64,000 nucleotides of DNA from Bacteroidales bacterium (GTDB lineage: Bacteria; Bacteroidota; Bacteroidia; Bacteroidales; FEN-979): assembly GCA_030681475.1 (NCBI GenBank), contig JAUXWT010000108.1, forward strand, positions 1-64,000, in the 5' to 3' direction. Positions 35,470-43,720 of this stretch are shown piece after piece. Within the stretch, counting starts at the first letter, position 1. Each line of letters begins with the position of its first letter. The notes under the pieces were generated by a model. It was not told the DNA's origin and ran no database searches. It saw nothing but the letters and a program-made list of their open reading frames with translations. Both the position numbers and the translations under genes were made by a program.

Positions 35470-35847
35470 TTACTTTTTTAATTCCTGGATGAACCTTTCA
35501 AAACCAAGCTGAATCTGATCGTCAACGGTGTTGTGGAAGGCGTCAAATGCCTTGACCAGGCGTTTACCCTCCTCAGTCAATACTGTATGTCCGCCATCGG
35601 TTCCGCCGCGTGTTTTATCAAGCAGCGGAAATCCGAAAAACTGTTCGATTTTCTTCAAGTTTCCCCATGTGCGGCGATAGGTATAACCCAGTTCGTCGCA
35701 TGCTGCCTTCATCGATCCCTTCTCTTCGATCAGTTTCAGCATCTGCCATTTGCCATCACCCATGATGCCTGTCTCCTGATCATCAGACATCCAGATTTTA
35801 TAATGGAGGCGGATATCTGATAATTTATTGCTGAATTTTGTTTCCAT
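35470..35847 (-). CDS. ModE-type winged-helix regulator, DNA-binding domain only
   Basis: A 125-residue protein corresponding to the N-terminal LysR-like winged helix of ModE: GIMGDGKWQMLKLIEEKGSM, KAACDELGYTYRRTWGNLKK and LLDKTRGGTDGGHTVLTEEG. The C-terminal molbindin domains that sense oxyanion in E. coli ModE are absent, so ligand sensing, if any, must be indirect (the WtpC TOBE domain is one candidate; inference). It heads the wtp-cofactor operon, with a -7 box at 35864-35871. Confidence 0.85.
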   Translation of the reverse strand: METKFSNKLSDIRLHYKIWMSDDQETGIMGDGKWQMLKLIEEKGSMKAACDELGYTYRRTWGNLKKIEQFFGFPLLDKTRGGTDGGHTVLTEEGKRLVKAFDAFHNTVDDQIQLGFERFIQELKK

Positions 35848-35863
35848 GAAGATGAAATTTGCA

Positions 35864-35871
35864 CAAAAATA
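35864..35871 (-). promoter_or_regulatory. -7 promoter box of the tungstate/cofactor operon
   Basis: TATTTTTG on the minus strand, 17 bp before the ATG of the ModE-like gene. No clear -33 box or confident ModE operator was found. Confidence 0.45.
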
Positions 35872-35975
35872 TAAATTTTACCGATATGCACCGAACGACC
35901 TATCCAAAAAAAAACCAAAATCAACTATTATGAATATCCACGAAATCTAATTTAGAATCATTAAAAATAAATGAT

Positions 35976-35983
35976 TACCTTTG
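35976..35983 (+). promoter_or_regulatory. Candidate -7 box upstream of pruA
   Basis: TACCTTTG lies 263 bp before the pruA ATG; if used, the leader would include the hairpin-forming repeats at 36003-36095. Confidence 0.35.
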
Positions 35984-36002
35984 CAGATGATCATTAAATT
36001 TT

Positions 36003-36095
36003 ACTCTGTGAACCTCTGTGCCTACTCTGTGAACCTCTGTGTAACAATAATTTATAACACAGAGAACCACAGAGAAAAAACGGAGGGCCACAGAG
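36003..36095. repeat. Direct and inverted repeats upstream of pruA
   Basis: ACTCTGTGAACCTCTGTG occurs at 36003-36020 and 36024-36041 (21-bp period). A nearly complementary arm CACAGAGAACCACAGAG follows at 36058-36074, with a partial copy GCCACAGAG near 36087-36095. RNA from this region would form a long imperfect hairpin. The remainder of the 35848-36245 gap holds no gene. Confidence 0.75.
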
Positions 36096-36245
36096 CTCAT
36101 ATAAAACAAACTTATTAAGTTTACTTGGCTGGGTATCTCCAAATCAATTCCTTTGGTATAGTTGGGATCCATCGAAAAACTTTGATTCAGATGAAAAATT
36201 GACCATGTCGGTAAACATAAAATTCAGACACAAAACAATTAAGCT

Positions 36246-37886
36246 ATGAATAATGCCCTATTTAGCCTTGAGCGTCCGCAGAATGAGCCTAACATGAGTT
36301 ATGCCCCGGGATGCAGGGAGAGGAAAGTATTGAATGTCGAACTTGACCGTTTAAGTTCTGAAGTACAGGATATTCCGTTGATTATCGGCGGCAAGGAGGT
36401 ACGCACCGGGAAAACGGGAAAAGTAACGATGCCCCATGACCACCAGCATGTTCTTGCCAACTATCACATGGCTGGAGAGAAAGAGGTCAGGATGGCGATT
36501 GATGCCGCGCTGAAGGCGCACCAGGAGTGGGAATCATTTCCCTGGGTTGACCGGGTTTCGATCACCCTGAAGGCCGCGGAACTGATCTCCAAAAAACACC
36601 GTTCGCTGATCAATGCAGCCACCATGCTTGGACAGGGAAAAAGCGCCTATCAGGCCGAGATCGATGCAGCCTGTGAAACCATCGATTACCTGAATTTCAA
36701 TGCCTACTTCATCACGGAGATATACAAAGAGCAGCCCCATTCGCAGCCCGGGATCATCAACCGCATCGAATACCGTCCGCTTGAAGGGTTCGTATTTACG
36801 GTGACCCCATTTAACTTCACTGCCATTGCCTCGAACCTGAATATGGCGCCCGCGCTGATGGGGAACACCTCCGTTTGGAAACCGGCCACCACTTCGCTGC
36901 TGTCAAATTATTTCCTGATGAAAATATTCCAGGAAGCCGGTTTACCGGACGGAGTCATCAATTTTCTGCCCGGATCGGGCAGCCTGATCGGTAAAACGGC
37001 ACTCAGCCACCGCGATATGACGGGGATCCACTTCACCGGTTCCAATAATACTTTTAACAGTCTTTGGCAAATGGCTGCGCAGAATATTACAAACTATCGT
37101 TCCTATCCCCGGATCGTAGGTGAAACGGGAGGTAAAGACTTCATCTTCGTTCATCCTTCTTCCGACCCGCAAGAGGTTTCGGTCGCCCTCATCCGTGGCG
37201 CTTTCGAATACCAGGGTCAGAAATGTTCGGCAGCTTCGCGATCATACATTCCCGAATCGATGTGGCCTGATGTAAAATCCCGCCTCGGAGATATGATCGG
37301 AATGATCACCGTAGGGGATGTGCGTGAATTCGGACATTTCATGAATGCGGTGATTGATGAGGCTTCGTTCGACAACATCATGGGTTATATTGATTATGCA
37401 AAGAAATCGAATGATGCAGAGGTGATCTTTGGTGGGACCGGAGATAAATCAAAGGGATATTTCGTCCAGCCAACATTCATCAAAACCACCAATCCTCATT
37501 TCAAAACCATGGAAGAGGAGATCTTTGGCCCGGTGATGACGATCTATGTTTACAAAGACAAGGATTTCGAAGAGACCCTCCGGATATGTGATCAGACTTC
37601 ACCATACGGGCTCACCGGTTCTGTGTTTTCAAAGGATCGCGAAGCCATCAATAAGGCCTGCCGGATTTTGCGGTATGCTGCCGGGAACTTCTACTTTAAT
37701 GATAAACCATCCGGGGCAGTGGTCGGGCAACAACCATTTGGAGGCGCCCGCGGGTCGGGAACAAACGATAAATCAGGAAGTCACCTGAACCTGTTGCGCT
37801 GGACCAACCCGCGTACCATCAAAGAGACCCTGATCCCGTCAACGGAGTTTACCTATCCGTATATGAAAGTGGATAAATGCCATTGA
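36246..37886 (+). CDS. pruA: L-glutamate gamma-semialdehyde (P5C) dehydrogenase
   Basis: A 546-residue NAD-dependent aldehyde dehydrogenase of the stand-alone P5CDH group, converting glutamate semialdehyde to glutamate in proline degradation. The N-terminal region PLIIGGKEVRTGKTGKV, the substrate-binding YRPLEGFVFTVTPFNFTAIA, the Glu-containing VGETGGKDF and the catalytic Cys in YQGQKCSAASRSY (~residue 326) are present, along with EEEIFGPVMTIYVY and FGGARGSGTND. No proline dehydrogenase is nearby. It converges with the AOR-family gene, with a two-unit octamer repeat in the 21-bp gap. Confidence 0.93.
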   Translation: MNNALFSLERPQNEPNMSYAPGCRERKVLNVELDRLSSEVQDIPLIIGGKEVRTGKTGKVTMPHDHQHVLANYHMAGEKEVRMAIDAALKAHQEWESFPWVDRVSITLKAAELISKKHRSLINAATMLGQGKSAYQAEIDAACETIDYLNFNAYFITEIYKEQPHSQPGIINRIEYRPLEGFVFTVTPFNFTAIASNLNMAPALMGNTSVWKPATTSLLSNYFLMKIFQEAGLPDGVINFLPGSGSLIGKTALSHRDMTGIHFTGSNNTFNSLWQMAAQNITNYRSYPRIVGETGGKDFIFVHPSSDPQEVSVALIRGAFEYQGQKCSAASRSYIPESMWPDVKSRLGDMIGMITVGDVREFGHFMNAVIDEASFDNIMGYIDYAKKSNDAEVIFGGTGDKSKGYFVQPTFIKTTNPHFKTMEEEIFGPVMTIYVYKDKDFEETLRICDQTSPYGLTGSVFSKDREAINKACRILRYAAGNFYFNDKPSGAVVGQQPFGGARGSGTNDKSGSHLNLLRWTNPRTIKETLIPSTEFTYPYMKVDKCH

Positions 37887-37887
37887 G

Positions 37888-37903
37888 AATTCGCTATTTC
37901 GCT
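37888..37903. repeat. Two-unit octamer repeat between convergent pruA and AOR gene
   Basis: AATTCGCT, ATTTCGCT; same family as the arrays in the wtp/moa operon. Confidence 0.6.
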
Positions 37904-37907
37904 ATTT

Positions 37908-40067
37908 TTACTGCAGCGGAGTGACGACCTCCAGCAGTTCCGGCAGATCCATCCCGAGTTTCTTCAGATGTTCTATCTTAGGGACTCCGTTTTTGGTCCA
38001 GCCACGGCGTTCGTAAACAGCATCAAGCAACTGTTCATACCTGTTTTCACGGTATTTGCGCAGCGCTATCATCTTTTCTTCCGTAGTTTTTCCTGAAGGG
38101 TCAAAACCGACTTGTTCGAGCAGTTGCTTGTCGTAACGGTCGGCACGTGACTCGTATTCTTCCTTTGTCACCGGTCCGCAGGCGCGGTATGGCTGGGCGT
38201 CATGTTTGCGGAGGCCATAGCCCCTGCGGATGTTGAAGATCCGCTGGAAGTTGTAGACCCTTTCCGACATTGAAATAATGTCATGTTTGTCGATAATCGA
38301 ACCGGTCACAGCATTGAAAATGGTCACATAATTGTCAACGTGTTCGGGAACTTTTGCCGGTTCGTCAGATTGCGCATTATTTTCAGGTTCCACATCATTC
38401 CATGGCAGCTTGCAAAATCCTGCCAGTCCGAACCAGGTCCTGAACATCGGGAAATAATGAAGCGCTTCCGCTTTCTTCTCGAAGGTTGGGATCTGGTTGT
38501 TGACCATATCCATGAAGATCAGCCACGCTTCATCGTGCTGTGGCCCTTTATTGGTCATGGCATAACCGCCCTGCTGGGCCAGGGATTCTTTGGAAACATA
38601 CTGCGAATACTCCAACCCTTTGTTTTCCATGCCGATATCCTGCATGAATTGCGGATCGCCCCATCCCTTTTCAGCGAACAACGCTTTCATTTTGCGAACG
38701 CCCTGTCCGGCAATCAACCCAAACCCTTCGCCTTTTGAAACCATGTGAAGCAATTCCATGGATGCATCGGCATTCCCGAAATTCATTTTCAGGCCACCGG
38801 TTCTCTCCGTGTTAAGGATTCCGTTTTCATAACATTCCATGACAAATCCAAGGATAGTTCCCCAGGAGATGGTGCAGATGCCATAGGTGTCGCAGTAGAA
38901 GTTGGCTTCAATGGTAAAGTCGGGGTTAAATATTCCGGCGATGGATCCCAGGGATGATGTAGTTTCATATTCGGGTCCGTCAACGATCACACGGGTTCCG
39001 GCGTATGGGCCTGAGCGAAGGAGATAATTATCGACTCCCTTTGAGCAGGCCATGTTACAGCCCACCCAGCAGCCATCGGGCAGGTTCTGGGTGAAGTATG
39101 ACATCCATACATCGCCTGTAATCTTATCTGCATCTTTATGGCTCCCAAATTTAAAATTGTTGACCGGCAGTAAATCGTAGTCATTCATAATGTTTGTAAG
39201 GTGGGCGGTACCCTTCTTACGCATTTCACATTGAGAATCGTCGAGTTCGCGCATCTCCTTGTTAAAGGTTCGTCCACGTTCCTGGATCGCTTCGAGGTTG
39301 ACCACATTGTTCCGGTTTCCGCCAATGTTTTTGACATGGGCTACAAGCGCCTTGATTTTTTTATCGCGCAATACAGTTCCGATACCACCCCGTCCGGCCT
39401 GTTTCAGTCGGACTTTTTTCCGTTTGATGTCATAAAAACTGAAGTTAAGCATCCCGATGAGCGAATGTTCTGCTGCCGTACCGGCTGAGACGACAGATAC
39501 ATTGTATTTGTCTTTTTCATTTCCGGGAATTGCCATCATGTCGTGCAGTTCTTCGGCCAGTATATGACTATCGGAGGGAAGGTCGCCGGCTTCGTAAATT
39601 TCGATCACTTCACGCTCCTCTTCGAATACGATGAGGATCTCCTGATCTGATTTTCCCTGTAGTTCCAGAGCGTCAAATCCACAGAATTTCAGGAACGGGC
39701 CAAAAAAACCACCCACGTTGGAGTCGATCACGATGTCTGTCTGTGGACTGATCGCGCAGCAAATGGCTTTTCCACTGCCCGAATACTGGGTAATGCCGCA
39801 ACAGGGGCCTCCGGAGATAACGATCTCATTTTCAGGATCATTCCACTTGGTTTCCGGTTTGGTCGCATCCCACAGGAGCCGCAGATCAAATCCCTTTCCC
39901 CCGATGAATTTTTCCTTCATCTGTGGCGAAACGGGTTTTTCTGCAATTACACGGTCGCCAACGTTTATATAGACCGTTCGGTTATTATAACCTTTGTCAA
40001 TCGGGGCCCAGGTGTACTTGAATTGCTTAAGTAATTTGTGTGTTTTCTTGAAATCGTCGAATGTCAT
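37908..40067 (-). CDS. Tungsten-containing aldehyde:ferredoxin oxidoreductase family protein
   Basis: A 719-residue AOR-family enzyme carrying W (or Mo) bis-pyranopterin and a 4Fe-4S cluster, typically oxidising aldehydes with ferredoxin. Visible features: N-terminal pyranopterin-binding GGKGFDLRLLWD and NEIVISGGPCCG; GGRGIGTVLRDKKIKALVAH-like block (here AGRGGIGTVLRDKKIKALVA, ~residues 227-246); cluster ligands in GCWVGCNMACSKG (~residue 329) and GLAGFCKLPW (~552). The ligand spacing is CX3CX3C; Pyrococcus AOR has CX2CX3C. The subfamily (aldehyde, formaldehyde or BamB-like) is therefore open. The W-transport and cofactor operon lies 2 kb away on the same strand. Confidence 0.85.
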   Translation of the reverse strand: MTFDDFKKTHKLLKQFKYTWAPIDKGYNNRTVYINVGDRVIAEKPVSPQMKEKFIGGKGFDLRLLWDATKPETKWNDPENEIVISGGPCCGITQYSGSGKAICCAISPQTDIVIDSNVGGFFGPFLKFCGFDALELQGKSDQEILIVFEEEREVIEIYEAGDLPSDSHILAEELHDMMAIPGNEKDKYNVSVVSAGTAAEHSLIGMLNFSFYDIKRKKVRLKQAGRGGIGTVLRDKKIKALVAHVKNIGGNRNNVVNLEAIQERGRTFNKEMRELDDSQCEMRKKGTAHLTNIMNDYDLLPVNNFKFGSHKDADKITGDVWMSYFTQNLPDGCWVGCNMACSKGVDNYLLRSGPYAGTRVIVDGPEYETTSSLGSIAGIFNPDFTIEANFYCDTYGICTISWGTILGFVMECYENGILNTERTGGLKMNFGNADASMELLHMVSKGEGFGLIAGQGVRKMKALFAEKGWGDPQFMQDIGMENKGLEYSQYVSKESLAQQGGYAMTNKGPQHDEAWLIFMDMVNNQIPTFEKKAEALHYFPMFRTWFGLAGFCKLPWNDVEPENNAQSDEPAKVPEHVDNYVTIFNAVTGSIIDKHDIISMSERVYNFQRIFNIRRGYGLRKHDAQPYRACGPVTKEEYESRADRYDKQLLEQVGFDPSGKTTEEKMIALRKYRENRYEQLLDAVYERRGWTKNGVPKIEHLKKLGMDLPELLEVVTPLQ

Positions 40068-40100
40068 ACCGGTATCTGTTTTGTGAATATTTTAACGATA

Positions 40101-40108
40101 CAAAAATA
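40101..40108 (-). promoter_or_regulatory. -7 promoter box of the AOR gene
   Basis: TATTTTTG on the minus strand, 34 bp upstream of the ATG at 40067. Confidence 0.5.
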
Positions 40109-40157
40109 GAAAAAAAACGAGTGGTAATTACCCGAAAATCAAAAAGTTCGATATGTT

Positions 40158-40871
40158 TTATTCTGCATAACGGCGTCTTTCACGATGATGTCTGTGCCGG
40201 CGCCGTTTTTTTTCTTCCGGAGAACTCTTTGAAAGATAAATGATTGCAGGAATTCCTGCGCAAAGCAAAGCCAGAGCGCCTGCAAGCATGACCGCATCCT
40301 GCGGGTTCAGGCGGGTAAATAACTGAATCTTTTTCACCATAAAGGCGAATAACCATAAGAGAATAAGAAACAAGTGGAAAAAGTAAAGCATTTTAAGAAT
40401 GATCACATATGATTTTTTGATGAACCATTTTTGGGTCATGCGCATATGAATAGCCCTGATCAACCGGTAATAGATCCACACGATAAAGGTAAGGATCGCA
40501 CCTTCGGCAAGGCCACTTAAAAATATCAATCGGGTTGAAGTCATTTCCGGGGAAAGGATGTTTAAAAACCAGGTATCTGCCCATTTCCAGATATTTAAGA
40601 TGGTCATGGCGAATATGCAAACTCCTGAAAAGACAATTCCGGGTTTGAATTTCCAGATTTTTGAAATTGTCAGTATGATGAGGCCCAGGGCTCCAACAGC
40701 CGGCGATAATAAGCCTGAGTGCAGGAGTTTCGCCACCAGCAAAAAAAGAATGGCGCCAGAAAAATAGTAAACCGGTTCCAGGTAATTTGTTCTGGTGGAC
40801 CGATCAGAAGATTTTCTTCGGGAATGATTGCGTGAGCGATGAACATGAGGCGTTCTGGAGGTGTCGGTCAT
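40158..40871 (-). CDS. Multi-pass membrane protein with basic termini
   Basis: A 237-residue protein with a very basic cytosolic N-terminus (HRSRNHSRRKSSDRSTR), about six hydrophobic helices (first at ~32-50, last at ~195-215) and a basic tail (EEKKRRRHRHHRERRRY). No catalytic motif or family is recognised. It follows the coiled-coil gene by 28 bp on the same strand and is probably co-transcribed with it. Both termini would face the cytosol, perhaps binding nucleic acid or acidic lipids (speculative). Confidence 0.6.
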   Translation of the reverse strand: MTDTSRTPHVHRSRNHSRRKSSDRSTRTNYLEPVYYFSGAILFLLVAKLLHSGLLSPAVGALGLIILTISKIWKFKPGIVFSGVCIFAMTILNIWKWADTWFLNILSPEMTSTRLIFLSGLAEGAILTFIVWIYYRLIRAIHMRMTQKWFIKKSYVIILKMLYFFHLFLILLWLFAFMVKKIQLFTRLNPQDAVMLAGALALLCAGIPAIIYLSKSSPEEKKRRRHRHHRERRRYAE

Positions 40872-40899
40872 GAGGTAGCAGGATTAGTTTGAGTATTTA

Positions 40900-41892
40900 T
40901 CATTCAGGTTCATCCAGTCTGTTTTGTAAATCGTTCCTTTCAAGTTGAAGTTTGGCGATCGAATGGATATTGTGTTCAATATTACGCCGCACGGCTGATA
41001 TACGGGCTTCAAGTCCGGTAAGGGCATCATTTTCCTTACCGGCAGAAACAATGATATCCAATTGATCCTCGAGTTCTGCAAGGTCTGCCCGATCTTTTTC
41101 AACCGCAGTCTGAAGTTCAAAAATATCAGCATCAAAACGGGAAAGGGTAAACCGCATCTTGACTTCCCAGTTCTTTTTTTTATGCCAGAAAAAGTCATCC
41201 AACCGCTTCCCAAGGATATCAAATGCCGTTTGAAGACGGGAATAGAGCTCCTCGCGTTGTTCGTGGACCATTTTTATGCCCTTGAACTCAGATTGTATCT
41301 TTTTCAGAAACTCCCTGGTTTCCTTGTATTCATGTGTCTCTTCGGCTTGCAGCAGGCCTTTTTCAACAAGCGACTTCAACCGGATATAATTATGTTGGGC
41401 CTCCTGATTAAAAGCTTTCCGATCTTCATCCCTCCGTAATTTAACCATCCCGAAGGCATCCTGGAGCCGGGCATATAATTCATCCCGGTGTTCGCGAAGC
41501 AGTTTTGAGCTTTTGAGACGGTTTTGAATGCCGAGCAGCGACTCCCATGCTGACCTTAGATCTTCTGAATTGGTTGCCAGATCTATAACAGATTCAACGT
41601 CCGGTTTTAACTCTTCATAATTGGAAAGCGCTTCGTATTCATAATTGAAGCGTTCATCTTCAATTTTTTTGTTAACCACTGTAAATGCTACCTGCAACCT
41701 GTTATAAAGCTCTTCACGGTCTTCGCTGCGAAGCTTCAATCCCTTGAAATGGCTCTGCACCTCGATCAGGAATCCTTTGGCCTCATGCAGATTATCAGTC
41801 TGACCGGCCTTTGTCAGGCCGGCTTCAAGAACTGACTTCAGATTTTCATAATTCTGAAGCGCATCAACATCTGACCACTGTACCGGTTCCAT
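40900..41892 (-). CDS. Coiled-coil protein with three ~75-residue internal repeats
   Basis: A 330-residue soluble helical protein. Three repeats (~residues 8-80, 85-157, 165-238) share the pattern NY-LK-VE-GL-A, a FL-IQ-FKG-K helix and a REELY-RLQ-AF helix (e.g. FKGLKLRSEDREELYNRLQ; REELYSRLQTAFDILGKRLD). The layout resembles DUF349-type helical repeats of bacterial nucleoid or stress proteins, but I cannot confirm that. The C-terminal ~90 residues (RADLAELEDQLDIIVSAGKE onward) are a long coiled coil. A TAATTTTG box ends only 4 bases before the ATG, suggesting a leaderless transcript. Confidence 0.65.
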   Translation of the reverse strand: MEPVQWSDVDALQNYENLKSVLEAGLTKAGQTDNLHEAKGFLIEVQSHFKGLKLRSEDREELYNRLQVAFTVVNKKIEDERFNYEYEALSNYEELKPDVESVIDLATNSEDLRSAWESLLGIQNRLKSSKLLREHRDELYARLQDAFGMVKLRRDEDRKAFNQEAQHNYIRLKSLVEKGLLQAEETHEYKETREFLKKIQSEFKGIKMVHEQREELYSRLQTAFDILGKRLDDFFWHKKKNWEVKMRFTLSRFDADIFELQTAVEKDRADLAELEDQLDIIVSAGKENDALTGLEARISAVRRNIEHNIHSIAKLQLERNDLQNRLDEPE

Positions 41893-41896
41893 TCTG

Positions 41897-41904
41897 CAAA
41901 ATTA
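41897..41904 (-). promoter_or_regulatory. -7 box immediately before a start codon
   Basis: On the minus strand TAATTTTG is followed by CAGA and then the ATG at 41892. Transcription would start at or within a few bases of the start codon. Confidence 0.5.
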
Positions 41905-41909
41905 CAAAA

Positions 41910-42995
41910 TCACGGGTTAAAAATCTCTCTGATCGAATTGCTGATGGCAATCTGTTGCGCCACACTTTCAGCCAGTTTCAGGAATGCTTCAGAAACAGTT
42001 GACTGACCATCTGCCGATACTGGAATCCCTGCATCACCTGAGACGGCAATGGCGGGTACGATAGGGATCTGTCCAAGCAGGGGTATGCTCAATTCTTCGG
42101 CAAACTTTTTACATCCCCCCTCGCCAAAAATATGATACTTCTTGTCTGGTGATTCCTCCGGCGTGAAATAGGACATATTTTCGACCAGTCCAAGGATCGG
42201 GATGTTGATCTTGTCATTGCGGAACATATCGGCTGCTTTACGAACATCGGCAATGGCTACCTGTTGCGGCGTACTGACGATGATGGCTCCCGTGAGCGGA
42301 AAATCCTGGATCAGCGTAAGCGGAATATCGCCGGTACCGGGTGGAAGGTCGATCACCATGTAGTCGAGGGCGCCCCATTCGGCATCGGTAAAAAGCTGAC
42401 GAAGCGCCATTGATGCCATTGGTCCGCGCCAGATGAGCGCTTTAGATTGGTCGACGAAAAAACCGATCGACAGCACCTTGATCCCGAATTTCTCGAACGG
42501 ATATACGTAGGTTTTTCCATCTTTATCGAATCCTTTCGGGCGTTCCTGAATCATGCCAAACATCATTGGAATGGAAGGGCCGTATATGTCGGCATCGATC
42601 AGTCCGACCTTTGAACCTGATTTGGCCAGTGAAATGGCCAGGTTAACGGCGACCGTGGATTTACCGACTCCGCCTTTGCCTGAGCCTACCGCGATGATGT
42701 TCTTTACCTCCTTCAGCATGGCGTCTGTCTCCTTGCGCCTGGATGTGACCCGTGATGTCATGTTAATTTCAACAACGACATCTGAACCGATATATTGGTG
42801 AATGGCATCAACACAAGCTTGTCTGATCTCTTTTTTCAAGGGACAGGCCGGGGTGGTCAGCACGACGTCAAAGAATATTTTATTGCCATCGACAGCGATA
42901 TTCTCAATCATCTTCAGGGTAACCAGATCCTTTTTCAGATCCGGATCGTCCACATGACTGAGGGCTGCAATTACCTGGGAATTATCTATAGTCAT
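41910..42995 (-). CDS. mrp: Mrp/NBP35-type iron-sulfur carrier ATPase
   Basis: A 361-residue P-loop protein that transfers Fe-S clusters. The N-terminal MIP18-like domain (~1-85) contains VVLTTPACPLKKEI. The ATPase domain has the deviant Walker A GSGKGGVGKSTVAVNLA (~103-119), LIDADIYGPSIPMMFG, and IDLPPGTGDIPLTL. The CXXC cluster-binding pair found in many homologues after the NMSYF motif is replaced by NMSYFTPEESPDKKY, as is usual in Bacteroidota members. It follows the ATL gene by 31 bp. Confidence 0.92.
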   Translation of the reverse strand: MTIDNSQVIAALSHVDDPDLKKDLVTLKMIENIAVDGNKIFFDVVLTTPACPLKKEIRQACVDAIHQYIGSDVVVEINMTSRVTSRRKETDAMLKEVKNIIAVGSGKGGVGKSTVAVNLAISLAKSGSKVGLIDADIYGPSIPMMFGMIQERPKGFDKDGKTYVYPFEKFGIKVLSIGFFVDQSKALIWRGPMASMALRQLFTDAEWGALDYMVIDLPPGTGDIPLTLIQDFPLTGAIIVSTPQQVAIADVRKAADMFRNDKINIPILGLVENMSYFTPEESPDKKYHIFGEGGCKKFAEELSIPLLGQIPIVPAIAVSGDAGIPVSADGQSTVSEAFLKLAESVAQQIAISNSIREIFNP

Positions 42996-43026
42996 TTTAT
43001 TTTTAAATTAGTTCATGATAAATTAG

Positions 43027-43374
43027 TTATAGTTCATTAGCCGGATCCCAAAACACCGTTTCAAACTGCACGACCTGATCATCTGCCACAGCAATACCTT
43101 CGTTTTCAAGCAGTTGTTGCATGATGGCCGGGTGGCCGAAATGATGTTTGCCGGTGAGGAGGCCGTTTCTGTTTACGACACGATGTGCAGGAATGTCGCT
43201 TGTTTGGGTATGGGCGGCGTTCATCGCCCAACCCACCATGCGGGCTGATCCCCGGGAGCCCAGGTATTCTGCGATCGCTCCATATGATGTAACCCGGCCA
43301 GGCGGGATCAGCCTGACGAGTGCAAACACATTTTCAAAAAAAGAGCCGGAGCCTTGCCTGTCAATTCCTGTCAT
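43027..43374 (-). CDS. Alkyltransferase-like (ATL) DNA-binding protein
   Basis: A 115-residue homologue of the C-terminal domain of O6-alkylguanine-DNA alkyltransferase. PPGRVTSYGAIAEYLG and RMVGWAMNAAH form the helix-turn-helix and Arg finger. The active site, usually PCHRV, reads IPAHRVVN, so the alkyl-accepting Cys is Ala. Such ATL proteins bind O6-alkylguanine and flag it for nucleotide excision repair. Its ATG overlaps the MerR stop (TAATG), indicating translational coupling. Confidence 0.9.
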   Translation of the reverse strand: MTGIDRQGSGSFFENVFALVRLIPPGRVTSYGAIAEYLGSRGSARMVGWAMNAAHTQTSDIPAHRVVNRNGLLTGKHHFGHPAIMQQLLENEGIAVADDQVVQFETVFWDPANEL

Positions 43375-43709
43375 TACATCTGCTCCTTAATTTCGAGCAG
43401 AAATCCTTTGATCCTGTTGAGTGAATCAATGGCCGCTACTTTGTCCACTACATCTTCCTTGTTCATCCTGAGCTTGTCTTTGGCGCCCTGTAATGTAAAA
43501 CCCCGTTCTTTCACCAGGTGATATATGATGCGCAGGTTATCGAGATCCATTTGTGTGAACAACCTGTTACCTTTTTTATTTTTCTTTGGTTTCAGGATAT
43601 CAAATTCCTTCTCCCAATATCGGATCAGCGAGGCATTCACCTCAAATAATTCAGCCACCTCGCCGATGGAATAATAGACCTTTTCAATTTTTTTATTTAC
43701 GGGAGGCAT
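43374..43709 (-). CDS. MerR-family transcriptional regulator
   Basis: A 111-residue protein with the MerR winged helix: YYSIGEVAELFEVNASLIRY followed by WEKEFDIL, then GNRLFTQMDLDNLRIIYHLV (~45-64), and a short coiled dimerisation helix. There is no effector domain. Very similar short MerR proteins are common in Bacteroidota next to M23 peptidases. It starts 11 bp after the M23 gene and shares one base with the ATL start, so it is within an operon M23-MerR-ATL-mrp. The target is unknown. Confidence 0.88.
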   Translation of the reverse strand: MPPVNKKIEKVYYSIGEVAELFEVNASLIRYWEKEFDILKPKKNKKGNRLFTQMDLDNLRIIYHLVKERGFTLQGAKDKLRMNKEDVVDKVAAIDSLNRIKGFLLEIKEQM

Positions 43710-43720
43710 CGGAATGTTGA

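Noticed and set aside
35881-35906. ModE-type operator upstream of the regulator gene
   Set aside because: GATA and TATC half-sites are present, but the rest of the ModE consensus is not matched; too weak to call.
35975-36172. 65-codon minus-strand frame before pruA
   Set aside because: Its sequence is a translation of the direct repeats (repeated TEVHRV), with no independent support.
41910-42995. Loss of function in Mrp because CXXC is absent
   Set aside because: Bacteroidota Mrp proteins commonly lack this motif while keeping the ATPase; not evidence of decay.
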